A stretch of DNA of 64,000 nucleotides from Evansella vedderi (GTDB lineage: Bacteria > Bacillota > Bacilli > Bacillales > Salisediminibacteriaceae): assembly GCF_030813435.1 (NCBI RefSeq), contig NZ_JAUSUG010000015.1, positions 62,001 through 126,000 on the forward strand. Direction: 5' to 3'. The position numbers were made by a program, and so were the translations under genes. Positions 56,544-64,000 of this stretch are shown here, in pieces. The notes under the pieces are model-generated. The model ran no database searches and was not told the origin of the DNA. It was given only the letters and a program-made list of their open reading frames with translations. How positions within the stretch are numbered: position 1 is the stretch's first letter; each line of letters begins with the position of its first letter.

Positions 56544-56936
56544 CTAAGAATTCGGTATTAATCCAATAATTGTTTCAATAATGACAGAAATGATCGGGAT
56601 TGCCATAACCATAATTAACACTTTTCCTGCTAATTCGATTTTTGATGCCATTGCCCCTTGTCCTGCATCCTTCGCTATTTGTGCACCAAACTCTGCTATA
56701 TATGCTATTCCTACTATTTTTAACACTGTTTGAACATAGATAAGATTGATATTGGCTTGTAGTGCTAACTCCTCTAGCATCTGGATAATTGTAGAAATTT
56801 GATCTATTAAAAATAAAAAGATAATAACTCCTACAAACACAGTTAACAGAAAAGCAAAGACTGGTTTATGCTCTTTTACTACTAATGCCAAAAATGTGGC
56901 AATCATACCTAGTCCGACTATTTGGATGATTTCAAT
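56544..56936 (-). CDS. spoIIIAD: Stage III sporulation protein AD, apparently starting at ATT
   Basis: A membrane protein of about 130 residues with four helices (IATFLALVVKEHKPVFAFLL; FVGVIIFLFLIDQI; LKIVGIAYIAEFGAQI; LIMVMAIPIISVIIETIIGL). The first ATG (56906) would remove the conserved N-terminus. Extending upstream in frame gives EIIQIVGLG before that Met, as in other Bacillus SpoIIIAD, and the only plausible initiation codon in front is ATT at 56934-56936, with GGGGGTGAGG four bases upstream. A stop codon is two codons further up. Confidence 0.85.
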   Translation of the reverse strand: MEIIQIVGLGMIATFLALVVKEHKPVFAFLLTVFVGVIIFLFLIDQISTIIQMLEELALQANINLIYVQTVLKIVGIAYIAEFGAQIAKDAGQGAMASKIELAGKVLIMVMAIPIISVIIETIIGLIPNS

Positions 56937-56951
56937 AGGTCCTCACCCCCA

Positions 56952-57158
56952 CTAGCCTTGAAAAAGAAATACACTACGGATCTTCTGGAATAAATCATCA
57001 ACTACAGTTGCTACCATATAAAGAACAACAACAAAAGCTATTAATGTTACCCAATTGGCTATTTCTTCCTTCCCCATAGCTTTTAGTACAGTATGGATCA
57101 TTGCAACTACTATTCCTACACCAGCTATTTGAAAAATTAAACTTACGTCGTAACCCAA
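56952..57158 (-). CDS. spoIIIAC: Stage III sporulation protein AC
   Basis: A 68-residue protein with two membrane helices (LIFQIAGVGIVVAMIHTVLK and WVTLIAFVVVLYMVATVVDD). The family is similar to SpoIIIAD. It stops 15 bases before the ATT of the next gene. The ribosome binding site GGGGGG precedes ATG. Confidence 0.93.
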   Translation of the reverse strand: MGYDVSLIFQIAGVGIVVAMIHTVLKAMGKEEIANWVTLIAFVVVLYMVATVVDDLFQKIRSVFLFQG

Positions 57159-57179
57159 GGTTTATTCCCCCCTGCTTGT

Positions 57180-57692
57180 TCAGAGCATAATCAAAACGAT
57201 TAACACACCACCAAGGAAACCGAGACTCTTATACATAGATTCAAATTTCTTTTGAGACTCCATGGCTTGTTTTTCTTCTTGATCAAAATAAGAAATAGCA
57301 AGTCTTATTTGCTTCCTTTGATTCTCTAAGTCTTGCTCTCCCAACGTCTGTCCAAATTGATTTAATATATTAATTTCTGAAGCTTCAAGATCTGTTGTCT
57401 TTTTCCACTTCTCTAAGGTATTGCACCAAATATCCCTTGCTGTTCTTTCCTCTTCCTTTAATTTTTTCGATACTTCGTGAAAAAATTGACTTAACGGTGA
57501 AGATAATTGATTTGCAACCTTCTCACATGCATATGGTAACGGAGTCATCCCAAAGACCATTTCTGTTTCAAGGGCTTCAAATGCAATTTTTAAATATCTT
57601 ATTTGCTTTGTCCGACGAGCAAGTCGTGTTGCAAACTCCCATCCAAAAACTGTAGTAGTCAAAATAATTAATAATGCTCCTACTAGTTTCAT
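57180..57692 (-). CDS. spoIIIAB: Stage III sporulation protein AB
   Basis: A 170-residue protein with an N-terminal helix (LVGALLIILTTTVFGWEFAT), a helical soluble domain resembling the GspF family (RYLKIAFEALETEMVFGMTP), and a C-terminal helix (LGFLGGVLIVLIML). It overlaps spoIIIAA by four bases (ATGA). Confidence 0.94.
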   Translation of the reverse strand: MKLVGALLIILTTTVFGWEFATRLARRTKQIRYLKIAFEALETEMVFGMTPLPYACEKVANQLSSPLSQFFHEVSKKLKEEERTARDIWCNTLEKWKKTTDLEASEINILNQFGQTLGEQDLENQRKQIRLAISYFDQEEKQAMESQKKFESMYKSLGFLGGVLIVLIML

Positions 57693-58627
57693 GTTCTAAT
57701 CACACCCGATACTCTCTTCTTTAAATCAAGCTTTTTCACGATTCCCCTTTTCGAGTGAACATTTAACTCAATTGCCCGTTGAAAAAATCCCAGCTCTATT
57801 AAACTAGCAATGGTAGGTCGAGCTTTGACATCTTCAAGACAGTCACCATGTACAGATGCAAAAATGGTTACTCCTGCATGAACTGCTTCCATGATTGCAT
57901 CTCCATCTTCTTTTCGACCTATTTCATCAACAACTAATACTTCTGGACTCATGGACCGGATCATCATCATTAAACCTTCCGCTTTTGGACATGAGTCTAA
58001 AATATCTACCTTCACACCAAAATCATGCTGCGGAATACCTTTTACGGAGCCTGCAATTTCTGATCGTTCATCAATAATCCCTACATTTTTTGCTTCAACC
58101 TTTAGGGAACCTACTCCCTTGCTAATTTCCCTTGCAATATCACGGAGTAAGGTCGTTTTCCCTGATTTCGGTGGACCGATAATTAATGTATGACACCAAT
58201 TCCCCCTTTGCTGTAATTGAGTTAGATAGCTTTTTGCAACACCATATTTTTGACGAGCAACTCGGATATTAAAAGAACTTATATCTCGAATTCCCTTTAC
58301 TTCCCCCTTTTCCATGACCACTCTTCCTGCTAATCCTACTCGGTGACCACCCGAAATGGTTATATAACCCCGTTTTAATTCCTCTTCTAATCGATAGACA
58401 GAATGCTGACTTAACAGACTGAGCATAAGAGCAGAATCCGATTCTATAAAAATAAAAGGAGTCGCAGAATTAGGGACAACAAATGTTGCCGTATGTGTAC
58501 GGACTTCTACTGGACGATTAACACGGAGACGAATTTCCTCTATTTCATTTATCGTTTTTTCTGGTAATTTTAAGATAATTTTTCTAATCTTTTCTGGGAG
58601 TACTTGAAAGACTTCTTTCATTACCAC
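57689..58627 (-). CDS. spoIIIAA: Stage III sporulation protein AA (ATPase)
   Basis: A 312-residue secretion-type ATPase. Walker A is IIGPPKSGKTTLLRDIA (about residues 150-166), followed by DERSEIAGSVKGIP and Walker B EVLVVDEIGRKEDGDAIMEA. It is thought to power the channel. AGGAGGAG precedes ATG 58627. First gene of the eight-gene operon. Confidence 0.96.
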   Translation of the reverse strand: MVMKEVFQVLPEKIRKIILKLPEKTINEIEEIRLRVNRPVEVRTHTATFVVPNSATPFIFIESDSALMLSLLSQHSVYRLEEELKRGYITISGGHRVGLAGRVVMEKGEVKGIRDISSFNIRVARQKYGVAKSYLTQLQQRGNWCHTLIIGPPKSGKTTLLRDIAREISKGVGSLKVEAKNVGIIDERSEIAGSVKGIPQHDFGVKVDILDSCPKAEGLMMMIRSMSPEVLVVDEIGRKEDGDAIMEAVHAGVTIFASVHGDCLEDVKARPTIASLIELGFFQRAIELNVHSKRGIVKKLDLKKRVSGVIRT

Positions 58628-58667
58628 TCCTCCTTCGAGAATCTTAGGACAGGTTGTGTCTATTCAG

Positions 58668-58696
58668 AATATATGAATGCGTGTCCTATTTATGAC
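58668..58696 (-). promoter_or_regulatory. Possible sigma-E promoter of spoIIIA
   Basis: On the minus strand GTCATAA (58690-58696), 14 bases, CATATATT (58668-58675). Sigma-E promoters resemble KMATATT-N14-CATACAnT; there are two or three mismatches. About 40 bases before spoIIIAA, where a sigma-E promoter is known in B. subtilis. Confidence 0.5.
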
Positions 58697-58713
58697 AAAG
58701 TGAAAAGGAAATA

Positions 58714-58747
58714 ACAAAAAAAATAAACCTCAAATAAGTTGAGGTTG
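58714..58747 (-). terminator. Terminator of the 58765 gene
   Basis: AACCTCAA/TTGAGGTT arms with a five-base loop, followed on the minus strand by TATTTTTTTT. Confidence 0.85.
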
Positions 58748-58764
58748 TTCACAAATAGCTTTTA

Positions 58765-59166
58765 TTAAGCTTTTAAATTATTTATAACATTAATTAGTTG
58801 GTCGTTATCTTCGAGCCATTCTTCAAATGTAACCTTATCAACACAGAAGGAACAAACAGGTTTATCAGCTTGTTTTACATCCACACAGGTAACCGTTTCA
58901 GAGTGGGTATAATAACTAAGTTCATAACCATAAACCATATGTTTTTCTTTTTGGCTCTTTAGAGATGAGGATTCTATTAATTTTATATGCTGTTGAATTA
59001 GAGTTACCATTTCCTCTTCGTCCAATTCTTCGAATTGACTAACATCCGAACAGAATGATCCTAAATCTTGACCATCCTTATTGACATCGACACAGATAAC
59101 ATGTTCAGAAAATGAGTATGCATTGACTACGACCCCATCATCAAGAAACAGCTCATTTTTTTCCAT
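58765..59166 (-). CDS. Hypothetical protein with an internal duplication and paired cysteines
   Basis: A 133-residue acidic protein made of two copies of a 38-residue unit. Residues about 12-48 read VVVNAYSFSEHVICVDVNKD...SFCSDVSQFEEL, and residues about 79-114 read GYELSYYTHSETVTCVDVKQ...SFCVDKVTFEEW. The pattern C-V-D-V-x(n)-S-F-C-x-D-x-x-x-F-E-E is common to both. Four or more cysteines suggest metal binding or disulfides. It occupies the position of yqhV in B. subtilis but is unrelated. No signal or membrane helix. Confidence 0.7.
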   Translation of the reverse strand: MEKNELFLDDGVVVNAYSFSEHVICVDVNKDGQDLGSFCSDVSQFEELDEEEMVTLIQQHIKLIESSSLKSQKEKHMVYGYELSYYTHSETVTCVDVKQADKPVCSFCVDKVTFEEWLEDNDQLINVINNLKA

Positions 59167-59302
59167 TCTCCCACCTCTTTCATCGGATTACATTTACAAT
59201 ACAACAATTCTGAAAAATCAGAAAGTATTTTGCTTAAAAATAAGTCATTTGTATCAAGAAAAAGGCAAACACCTAAAATGTAAATACTATTTTTAAGCAT
59301 AG

Positions 59303-59360
59303 AGGCTACTCCAGCGACGAAGGAAGCGTCCGCCTGTAACGAATTCGAGTATTAATCTTA
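59303..59360. repeat. Degenerate GC-rich repeat fragment
   Basis: GGCTACTCCAGCGACGAAGG, then AGCGTCCGCCTGTAACGAAT, matches the core and its inverse at 8221-8260. No end repeats are evident. Confidence 0.55.
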
Positions 59361-59379
59361 TTATAAGCAACATAAGTTT

Positions 59380-59560
59380 TTAAAGGACAAAAGCGCAATG
59401 CGCCTGCCTATCGAAGCGGCAACGCGCGCGTTGCCAATTCGAACGGAAAAATGCTCTGACCGATAAAAAAGTGCTTTTTGCTTTTTATTCGGGCAGAAAT
59501 TTTCTCGAGCCGATGGCGCATGAAGCTAGACGATTATTCAGCTACTGTTATCCACATTCA
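59380..59560. repeat. Structured intergenic repeat of another type
   Basis: Runs from AAAGGACAAAAGCGCAATGC to GGCGCATGAAGCTAGACGAT and the tail GCTACTGTTATCCACATTCA. It contains a hairpin between GCGGCAACGC and GCGTTGCC and a second, CCGATAAAAAAG ... CTTTTTATTCGG. It resembles the common GGACAAAAGCGC...GCTAGACGAT repeats of Bacillus intergenic regions. It fills the rest of the gap upstream of the efp terminator. Confidence 0.5.
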
Positions 59561-59584
59561 GAAAAAATATAATTTCCTAAATAA

Positions 59585-59627
59585 ATAAAAAGGACAACGT
59601 TAAGCCTAAATGCTAAATCGTTGCCCT
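59585..59627 (-). terminator. Terminator of efp
   Basis: On the minus strand GGGCAACG pairs with CGTTGTCC (one G-U) and is followed by TTTTTATT. Confidence 0.75.
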
Positions 59628-59643
59628 ATAAAAGCTAAAGTGT

Positions 59644-60201
59644 TTACGCTCTTGAAACGTAAGATCCATTTCTAGTATCGATGACAAGAACATCTCCTTC
59701 GTTAACAAAGAAAGGTACTTGTACGGTGATTCCTGTCTCAACTACAGCAGCCTTCGTACCTCCCGAGGCAGTATCTCCCTTAATTCCTGGCTCCGTTTCT
59801 GTAACTTTTAATTCTACTGTATTTGGAACTTCAACTCCAAGAGTCTCCCCTTGATAGATAAGAATTTGAACTTCCATGTTTTCCTTTAAATACTTTAATT
59901 GTTCCTCGATTTGTGCAGTTTGAAGCTCAAGCTGTTCATAGGATTCATTATCCATAAATGTATGGGTATCTCCGGTTGAATATAAATATTGCATACGGCG
60001 GTTTTCAAGGTGGGCTTTAGCCACTTTTTCACCGGCACGGAATGTTTTCTCTTGTACACTTTGATTACGTAAGTTACGGAGCTTCGTTCTTACAAATGCT
60101 GCACCCTTACCTGGTTTTACATGTTGGAACTCCATTACTTGCCAAATGCTTCCGTCTACCTCAATTGTTAATCCTGTTCTTAAATCATTTACTGAAATCA
60201 T
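59644..60201 (-). CDS. efp: Elongation factor P
   Basis: A 185-residue three-domain beta-barrel factor that relieves ribosome stalling at polyproline. The tip Lys32 lies in [17 protein letters not shown], the residue modified with 5-aminopentanol in B. subtilis. The C-terminal signature is [28 protein letters not shown] precedes ATG. Confidence 0.97.
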   Translation of the reverse strand: MISVNDLRTGLTIEVDGSIWQVMEFQHVKPGKGAAFVRTKLRNLRNQSVQEKTFRAGEKVAKAHLENRRMQYLYSTGDTHTFMDNESYEQLELQTAQIEEQLKYLKENMEVQILIYQGETLGVEVPNTVELKVTETEPGIKGDTASGGTKAAVVETGITVQVPFFVNEGDVLVIDTRNGSYVSRA

Positions 60202-60308
60202 TCATAATCCTCCTGTTCATTATAAGAAAAGCATAGCATAGCGCCTCCAGTTCTTTAGCACTATAGCTAGACATTATTTCGTAGATTCTATTTGTAGTAT
60301 TTACTAAA

Positions 60309-61373
60309 TTACTCTAATATTAATAATTCTTTCGTGGAAGAAGATAGAATTTCATTCCCATCTTCTGTAATAACAATATCATCTTCAATACGAGTTCCAC
60401 CTAACCCTCCAACATATATACCCGGTTCGACTGTTACAACCATTCCCGGTACCAAAACGGTATCAGATCTAAAGGATAATCCTGGTCCTTCATGTACCTC
60501 CATTCCTAACCCGTGGCCAGTAGAATGACCGAAATAATCGCCATATCCTTGTTCTGTAATATGGTCTCTCGTTAGAGCGTCTGCATCTTTTCCAGTGATA
60601 CCTGGCTTAATCCCTTGAACACCCTTTAATTGAGCTTCTAAAACAGTATTGTATATTTTTTTTAATTCATCACTTGGGTTTCCTACAGCTACAGTACGCG
60701 TAATGTCAGAACAATAACCTTTATAGTAAGCACCAAAGTCTAACGTTACTAATTCTCCACTCTCGATTACCTTATCACTTGCCACGCCATGGGGGAGGGC
60801 TGATCGATACCCAGATGCCACAATGATGTCAAAGGAGGAGGATACGGCCCCTTTTTTTCTCATGAAAAACTCAAGCTCATTGGACACATCGATTTCCTTA
60901 ACACCTGGACGAATGTAACTTAAAATATGTTCAAATGCAGCATCAGCGATCTGAACCGCTTCTTTAATGATAGATATTTCACTTTCATCTTTTATTAATC
61001 TCATTTTTTCCACTAAACCACTAACAGGTATTAAAGATGTCTCAATGGTTTGTTTATATGTTTCAAATGCACTGTATGTAACATGATCCTTTTCAAACCC
61101 TAATTGTTTAATTCCCAATTCCTTAACTTGTTTAGCAATTTCCTCTTGAATTGGCCCACTGTGTTGAACAATTTCAAAGCCCTTAGCTTGTTCTTGTGCT
61201 TGCTCCACATATCTGAAATCAGTAATAAATTTAGCTTCTTTTTCTGAAATAAGGGCAACCCCAGCAGTTCCCGTAAAGCCTGTCATATATTGGCGATTGT
61301 AGCTGCTCGATATAAGGATTCCATCGATTTCATATTTACTAAATTGCTCTCTTACTTGCTCTAGACGTTTCAT
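60309..61373 (-). CDS. yqhT: Xaa-Pro aminopeptidase family M24 (YqhT)
   Basis: A 354-residue metallopeptidase. The creatinase-like N-terminal domain is followed by the pita-bread domain: VTLDFGAYYKGYCSDITRT (two Asp ligands), FGHSTGHGLGMEVHEGPGL (His ligand), VTVEPGIYVGGLGGTRIEDD (two Glu). It cleaves N-terminal residues before proline. It lies 107 bases upstream of efp on the same strand, a pairing conserved in B. subtilis that fits a proline theme. Confidence 0.94.
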   Translation of the reverse strand: MKRLEQVREQFSKYEIDGILISSSYNRQYMTGFTGTAGVALISEKEAKFITDFRYVEQAQEQAKGFEIVQHSGPIQEEIAKQVKELGIKQLGFEKDHVTYSAFETYKQTIETSLIPVSGLVEKMRLIKDESEISIIKEAVQIADAAFEHILSYIRPGVKEIDVSNELEFFMRKKGAVSSSFDIIVASGYRSALPHGVASDKVIESGELVTLDFGAYYKGYCSDITRTVAVGNPSDELKKIYNTVLEAQLKGVQGIKPGITGKDADALTRDHITEQGYGDYFGHSTGHGLGMEVHEGPGLSFRSDTVLVPGMVVTVEPGIYVGGLGGTRIEDDIVITEDGNEILSSSTKELLILE

Positions 61374-61375
61374 GT

Positions 61376-61807
61376 TTAACCACTCCTCTTCAAAAAATAA
61401 GTAAGTCCCATCTTATACCCATCGAAACCAAATCCACTAATTTGTCCAACACAAACAGGAGCGATTACTGATTCGCTCCGGAACATTTCCCGTGCGTGAA
61501 CATTAGAAATATGTACTTCAACAACTGGGATGCTAATACTTGCAATCGCATCTCTTAAAGCATAGCTGTAATGAGTAAAGGCACCAGGGTTAAAAACAAT
61601 CCCTTCATATTTTTCCTCGGCTTCATGAATCCAATCGATAAGTTGCCCTTCCCAATTGGATTGTTTAAATGACAACTCCAATTGTTCCGCGAAATTGCTG
61701 CGAAGTTCCTCTTCTAGATCTTTTAACGAGCTTTTTCCATAAATATCTGGTTCACGTTTCCCTAAACGGTTTAGGTTAGGTCCATTTAGTATAAGTAGTT
61801 TGGTCAT
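61376..61807 (-). CDS. aroQ: Type II 3-dehydroquinate dehydratase
   Basis: A 143-residue enzyme of the shikimate pathway. LILNGPNLNRLGKREPDIYG holds the catalytic Arg and Tyr, NPGAFTHYSYALRDAIASIS the Asn/His, and VEVHISNVHAREMFR the C-terminal loop. The ATG at 61807 has AATGAGGAT upstream and matches the family start; in-frame ATGs further up lie within the yqhR terminator and are rejected. Two bases from yqhT. Confidence 0.96.
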   Translation of the reverse strand: MTKLLILNGPNLNRLGKREPDIYGKSSLKDLEEELRSNFAEQLELSFKQSNWEGQLIDWIHEAEEKYEGIVFNPGAFTHYSYALRDAIASISIPVVEVHISNVHAREMFRSESVIAPVCVGQISGFGFDGYKMGLTYFLKRSG

Positions 61808-61900
61808 ATTACCATCCTCATTTCCAAACAATAAAATTATCAGCTGGGTGCATCGAGTGAGTTTTTTACACGGAAAATAATTTGAACTTGCATATATACA

Positions 61901-61932
61901 TAAAAAAAGAGAATGTTCCAAGGAACATTCTA
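61901..61932 (-). terminator. Terminator of yqhR
   Basis: AGAATGTTCC/GGAACATTCT perfect arms with a two-base loop, followed on the minus strand by CTTTTTTT. Confidence 0.9.
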
Positions 61933-61942
61933 TCATAAGACA

Positions 61943-62440
61943 TTAGCTTTGAATAGCTTCACCCTCGTGCATTGTTCGTTCATGATACTCATAGGATACA
62001 GAATAACCTATAAATAATCCATACAGTAAATATAAGCATAAATTGGTTATAATCGTGTTAAGATCCAGTTGAGTAAGTGGCTTAAGACCAGGAAACATAG
62101 GGTTAAATAGCCAAAATACTCCCATCCATAATCCAGCGCCAAACAGTAGTCCAGGCCAGGTATGATTAATTTTTGCAAAGATTAATCGATAAAGGAATGC
62201 TGCTCCAATGGAGATTATAGCAATTAAACCGATTCCAACAAGCTGCCCTAACCAGCCATTTTTCCAATCTCCTAGGGCCCAAGGCATTAAAGCCAATGCT
62301 GGACCTACTCTTGTGAAATTAAAATAGAATGCTATGTAACCTATAATGCTCCATATAAGTCCTCCAAAAAAACCAATTAATGCAACTGTTGCATTAAAGG
62401 AAAGAGCTGTTTCCTTTTGATTTTGCTCTAATTTACCCAC
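61943..62440 (-). CDS. yqhR: YqhR membrane protein
   Basis: About 165 residues with four hydrophobic segments (LIGFFGGLIWSIIGYIAFYF; VGIGLIAIISIGAAFLYRLI; LLFGAGLWMGVFWLFNPMFP; ITNLCLYLLYGLFIGYSVSY). It matches YqhR by architecture and synteny. A GTG at 62440 has GAGG eight bases upstream; another GTG at 62449 is possible. Function unknown. Confidence 0.8.
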   Translation of the reverse strand: MGKLEQNQKETALSFNATVALIGFFGGLIWSIIGYIAFYFNFTRVGPALALMPWALGDWKNGWLGQLVGIGLIAIISIGAAFLYRLIFAKINHTWPGLLFGAGLWMGVFWLFNPMFPGLKPLTQLDLNTIITNLCLYLLYGLFIGYSVSYEYHERTMHEGEAIQS

Positions 62441-62449
62441 CTTTATCAC

Positions 62450-62969
62450 CTCGAAATTAGTATGTCCATGTTTCGTAATCCTATAAGAATTAACGTGTAT
62501 AAATCGATAAAGTTAATTAAAAACTTATTTCTCAGTTGATAATTCTCCCAATACGATCATATACTCAATAAAAATATTGGAAAAATTGAACGTGTAGATG
62601 GGCTCACGGCAGGGAATAATAAGAATAGAAATAATAAAAGTAATTTAATTTGGAGGGAATGGAGCCGTTAATGTAGAATAAAATAAATAGTAAATTTGAA
62701 CTTTAGGGAATAAAATAAAATACCCCTTATAATTTGAACAAGCTATCATTTAGTTATTGATCCCTTTTCATTTATAATTAGTTTTTCTTATTAGTTGATC
62801 TACAACAAATAGGTTAAATTCATTCAAAAATATTAGACATTAGCAAGACAGCTGCATTTCTTTTTTACATCAAATTAAAATCCTATTAAAGTGTTCATCT
62901 TTTTAAAACATCTGCCATTTAATTGAAAACGACAGTGATTAAAAATCTTATTTTTAGGAGGTGTAAGGC
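62450..62969. other. Gene-free AT-rich stretch where yqhQ would be expected
   Basis: About 520 bases with no credible gene, tRNA or hairpin terminator. In B. subtilis yqhQ (a DUF1385 protein of about 310 residues) lies between yqhR and yqhP; no such remnant is seen here in any frame. Confidence 0.6.
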
Positions 62970-63347
62970 ATGCTTCGTCATTCATACCACCCCCTCATAC
63001 TAACCATTATAGGCTTAGCTATATTAGGTATAGGGTATAATCTAGTCCGATCTCCTGGAGCTTTTTTCACACAAATATTAATTACTGCTGGTATAGTTGT
63101 TCTACTAATTTTTGTAATGAAGAAGTTTATCCTACCTAGATTAATGCGGAGTCAAGCTCCGTATGGCCAACCTCAAAGTATGTATACACAGAAAAGTCAG
63201 TCAACTAAACGCCCTGCTACCTTTTCAAGTAAGAAAAAAGATAAGAAAAAGCGAATTTCTAGACCTCTTGTTAAGCGCCAATCAGATGTAAAGCTTACGG
63301 TCATTGAAGGAAAGAAAAACAAAAAAAAGAACCGAGCTTTATTTTAA
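62970..63347 (+). CDS. yqhP: YqhP family protein (SA1362 type)
   Basis: A 125-residue protein with two helices (LILTIIGLAILGIGYNLVRS and ILITAGIVVLLIFVMKKFI) and a very basic tail (KKKDKKKRISRPLVKRQ). AGGAGG precedes the ATG. It is the plus-strand member of the yqhO-yqhR block, as in B. subtilis. Confidence 0.85.
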   Translation: MLRHSYHPLILTIIGLAILGIGYNLVRSPGAFFTQILITAGIVVLLIFVMKKFILPRLMRSQAPYGQPQSMYTQKSQSTKRPATFSSKKKDKKKRISRPLVKRQSDVKLTVIEGKKNKKKNRALF

Positions 63348-63366
63348 ACGCTTGGTTCTTTTTTTA
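63328..63366 (+). terminator. Terminator of yqhP
   Basis: AGAACCGAGC/GCTTGGTTCT arms with one G-T pair, followed by seven or more T. The stop codon lies in the loop. Confidence 0.85.
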
Positions 63367-63394
63367 CTTGCTTTCATCTATTTTTGAACACGCG

Positions 63395-64000
63395 CTAATA
63401 AGCCCATTTCTTTAAAAATTTTTCTGTAGTTTCCTTCCCTAACTGTATGAGAGCGTCCTTTTCTTCCTCTGAAATATCAAATTTAGTCGCCGGCACTTTA
63501 TTTGCAGGGATAAATACAATGTTTTTTGCATGACTCTTTGATATATATCGCTGATCATGGGCTTTCCACATGGTTTCCACCATAGAATGAAGCATGGAGA
63601 ATGCATTTTTTACCTCTCTAGGTGGAAGGGTATCTTCTGATGGGGATAAGCGAAAACCAATGACAGGTCGTTGTAACTGAGTTTGCCCTTGTTTTGAAAA
63701 AAGCCAAATGGGAAAGTTACTTAATACTCCTCCGTCCACCATCACGGATTGAATACCTTTACTTGATGTTATTTTTACAGGTTCAAAAAAGAATGGAATG
63801 CAACAACTCATTCTAATCGCTCTAGCAACCGAAAAGGATTCTGGAATAATACCGTATTGTGCAAGGTCATCAGGTAAGACAACTAACCTTCCATTAGTTA
63901 CATCAGAGACAATCATTTTTAGTGTGCCAGGAGGGATATCACCAAAAGTACGTATTCCCTTCTCCTTTAAAATGCTATTTAACCAATCTTCAAATGCATC
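63395..64000 (-). CDS. yqhO: Patatin-like phospholipase (YqhO), C-terminal part
   Basis: The reading frame is open to the end of the window, so the N-terminal part, with the GxSxG nucleophile, is missing. The visible part shows DAFEDWLNSILKEKGIRTFG, then SVARAIRMSCCIPFFFEPVK and MVDGGVLSNFPIWLFSK. DGG holds the catalytic Asp of the patatin Ser-Asp dyad. The following FRLSPSED and helical tail fit YqhO. Orientation opposite to yqhP. Confidence 0.88.
   Translation of the reverse strand, partial: DAFEDWLNSILKEKGIRTFGDIPPGTLKMIVSDVTNGRLVVLPDDLAQYGIIPESFSVARAIRMSCCIPFFFEPVKITSSKGIQSVMVDGGVLSNFPIWLFSKQGQTQLQRPVIGFRLSPSEDTLPPREVKNAFSMLHSMVETMWKAHDQRYISKSHAKNIVFIPANKVPATKFDISEEEKDALIQLGKETTEKFLKKWAY

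Noticed and set aside
61808-61936. N-terminal extension of AroQ
   Set aside because: It would include the yqhR terminator and has no family support; the start at 61807 has a ribosome binding site.

Overview
The window is a contiguous piece of a low-GC Firmicute chromosome, almost certainly a spore-forming, flagellated Bacillaceae member. Evidence is the complete spoIIIA operon, spoIVB and spo0A, AGGAGG-type ribosome binding sites, and gene order that follows the yqhO-yqjH arc of Bacillus subtilis. An OLE RNA gene with its partner oapA points to the alkaliphilic/extremophilic branch (Halalkalibacterium halodurans, Evansella and relatives). Nearly everything is on the minus strand. The clear plus-strand genes are four small ones at 8612, 17171, 33014 and 62970.

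Layout. 1-1616: a membrane-anchored rhodanese (cut by the window edge) and a SulP transporter lacking its STAS domain. 1724-6744: a flagellar island (yaaR, hag, fliS and two export-apparatus-like genes ylqH/ylqG) with a sigma-D promoter and a likely CsrA site. 6821-10899: DNA polymerase IV, an orphan sigma-region-3-like small protein, a FAD protein and a MarR regulator. 11584-18879: the yqjE-yqjA block, with M20 peptidase, propionyl-CoA carboxylase beta, a fused cobalamin-domain/epimerase protein, methylmalonyl-CoA mutase, L,D-transpeptidase and an ArAE transporter, plus a 28-residue Prli42-like miniprotein. 19089-22188: tRNA-Arg(UCG), bacilliredoxin and a Zur-controlled zinc-binding lipoprotein.

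22364-32838 is the branched-chain keto-acid operon (ptb, bcd, buk, lpdV, bkdAA, bkdAB, bkdB) driven from a sigma-54 promoter by BkdR. It feeds acyl-CoA primers to branched-chain fatty-acid synthesis, and the propionyl-CoA it yields can be consumed by the adjacent methylmalonyl-CoA genes. 33291-35792 carries a SteA-like protein with two glycosyltransferase-type genes. 35912 is a membrane cupredoxin-like protein. 37055-43000 holds spo0A, spoIVB, recN, argR and tlyA. 42908-52560 holds dxs, oapA, OLE RNA, ispA, xseBA, folD, nusB, yqhY and accCB. 53438-58627 is spoIIIAH-AA, followed by efp, yqhT, aroQ, yqhR, yqhP and a partial yqhO.

Non-coding DNA is rich in dispersed repeats. One is a palindromic element with ends related to GGCTGTTTTC and a GC-rich core. 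A second has AGAGTCTGTTCAAA-type inverted ends. Several terminators share GGTGACTC arms. The most notable single object is the OLE RNA at 45460-46041.
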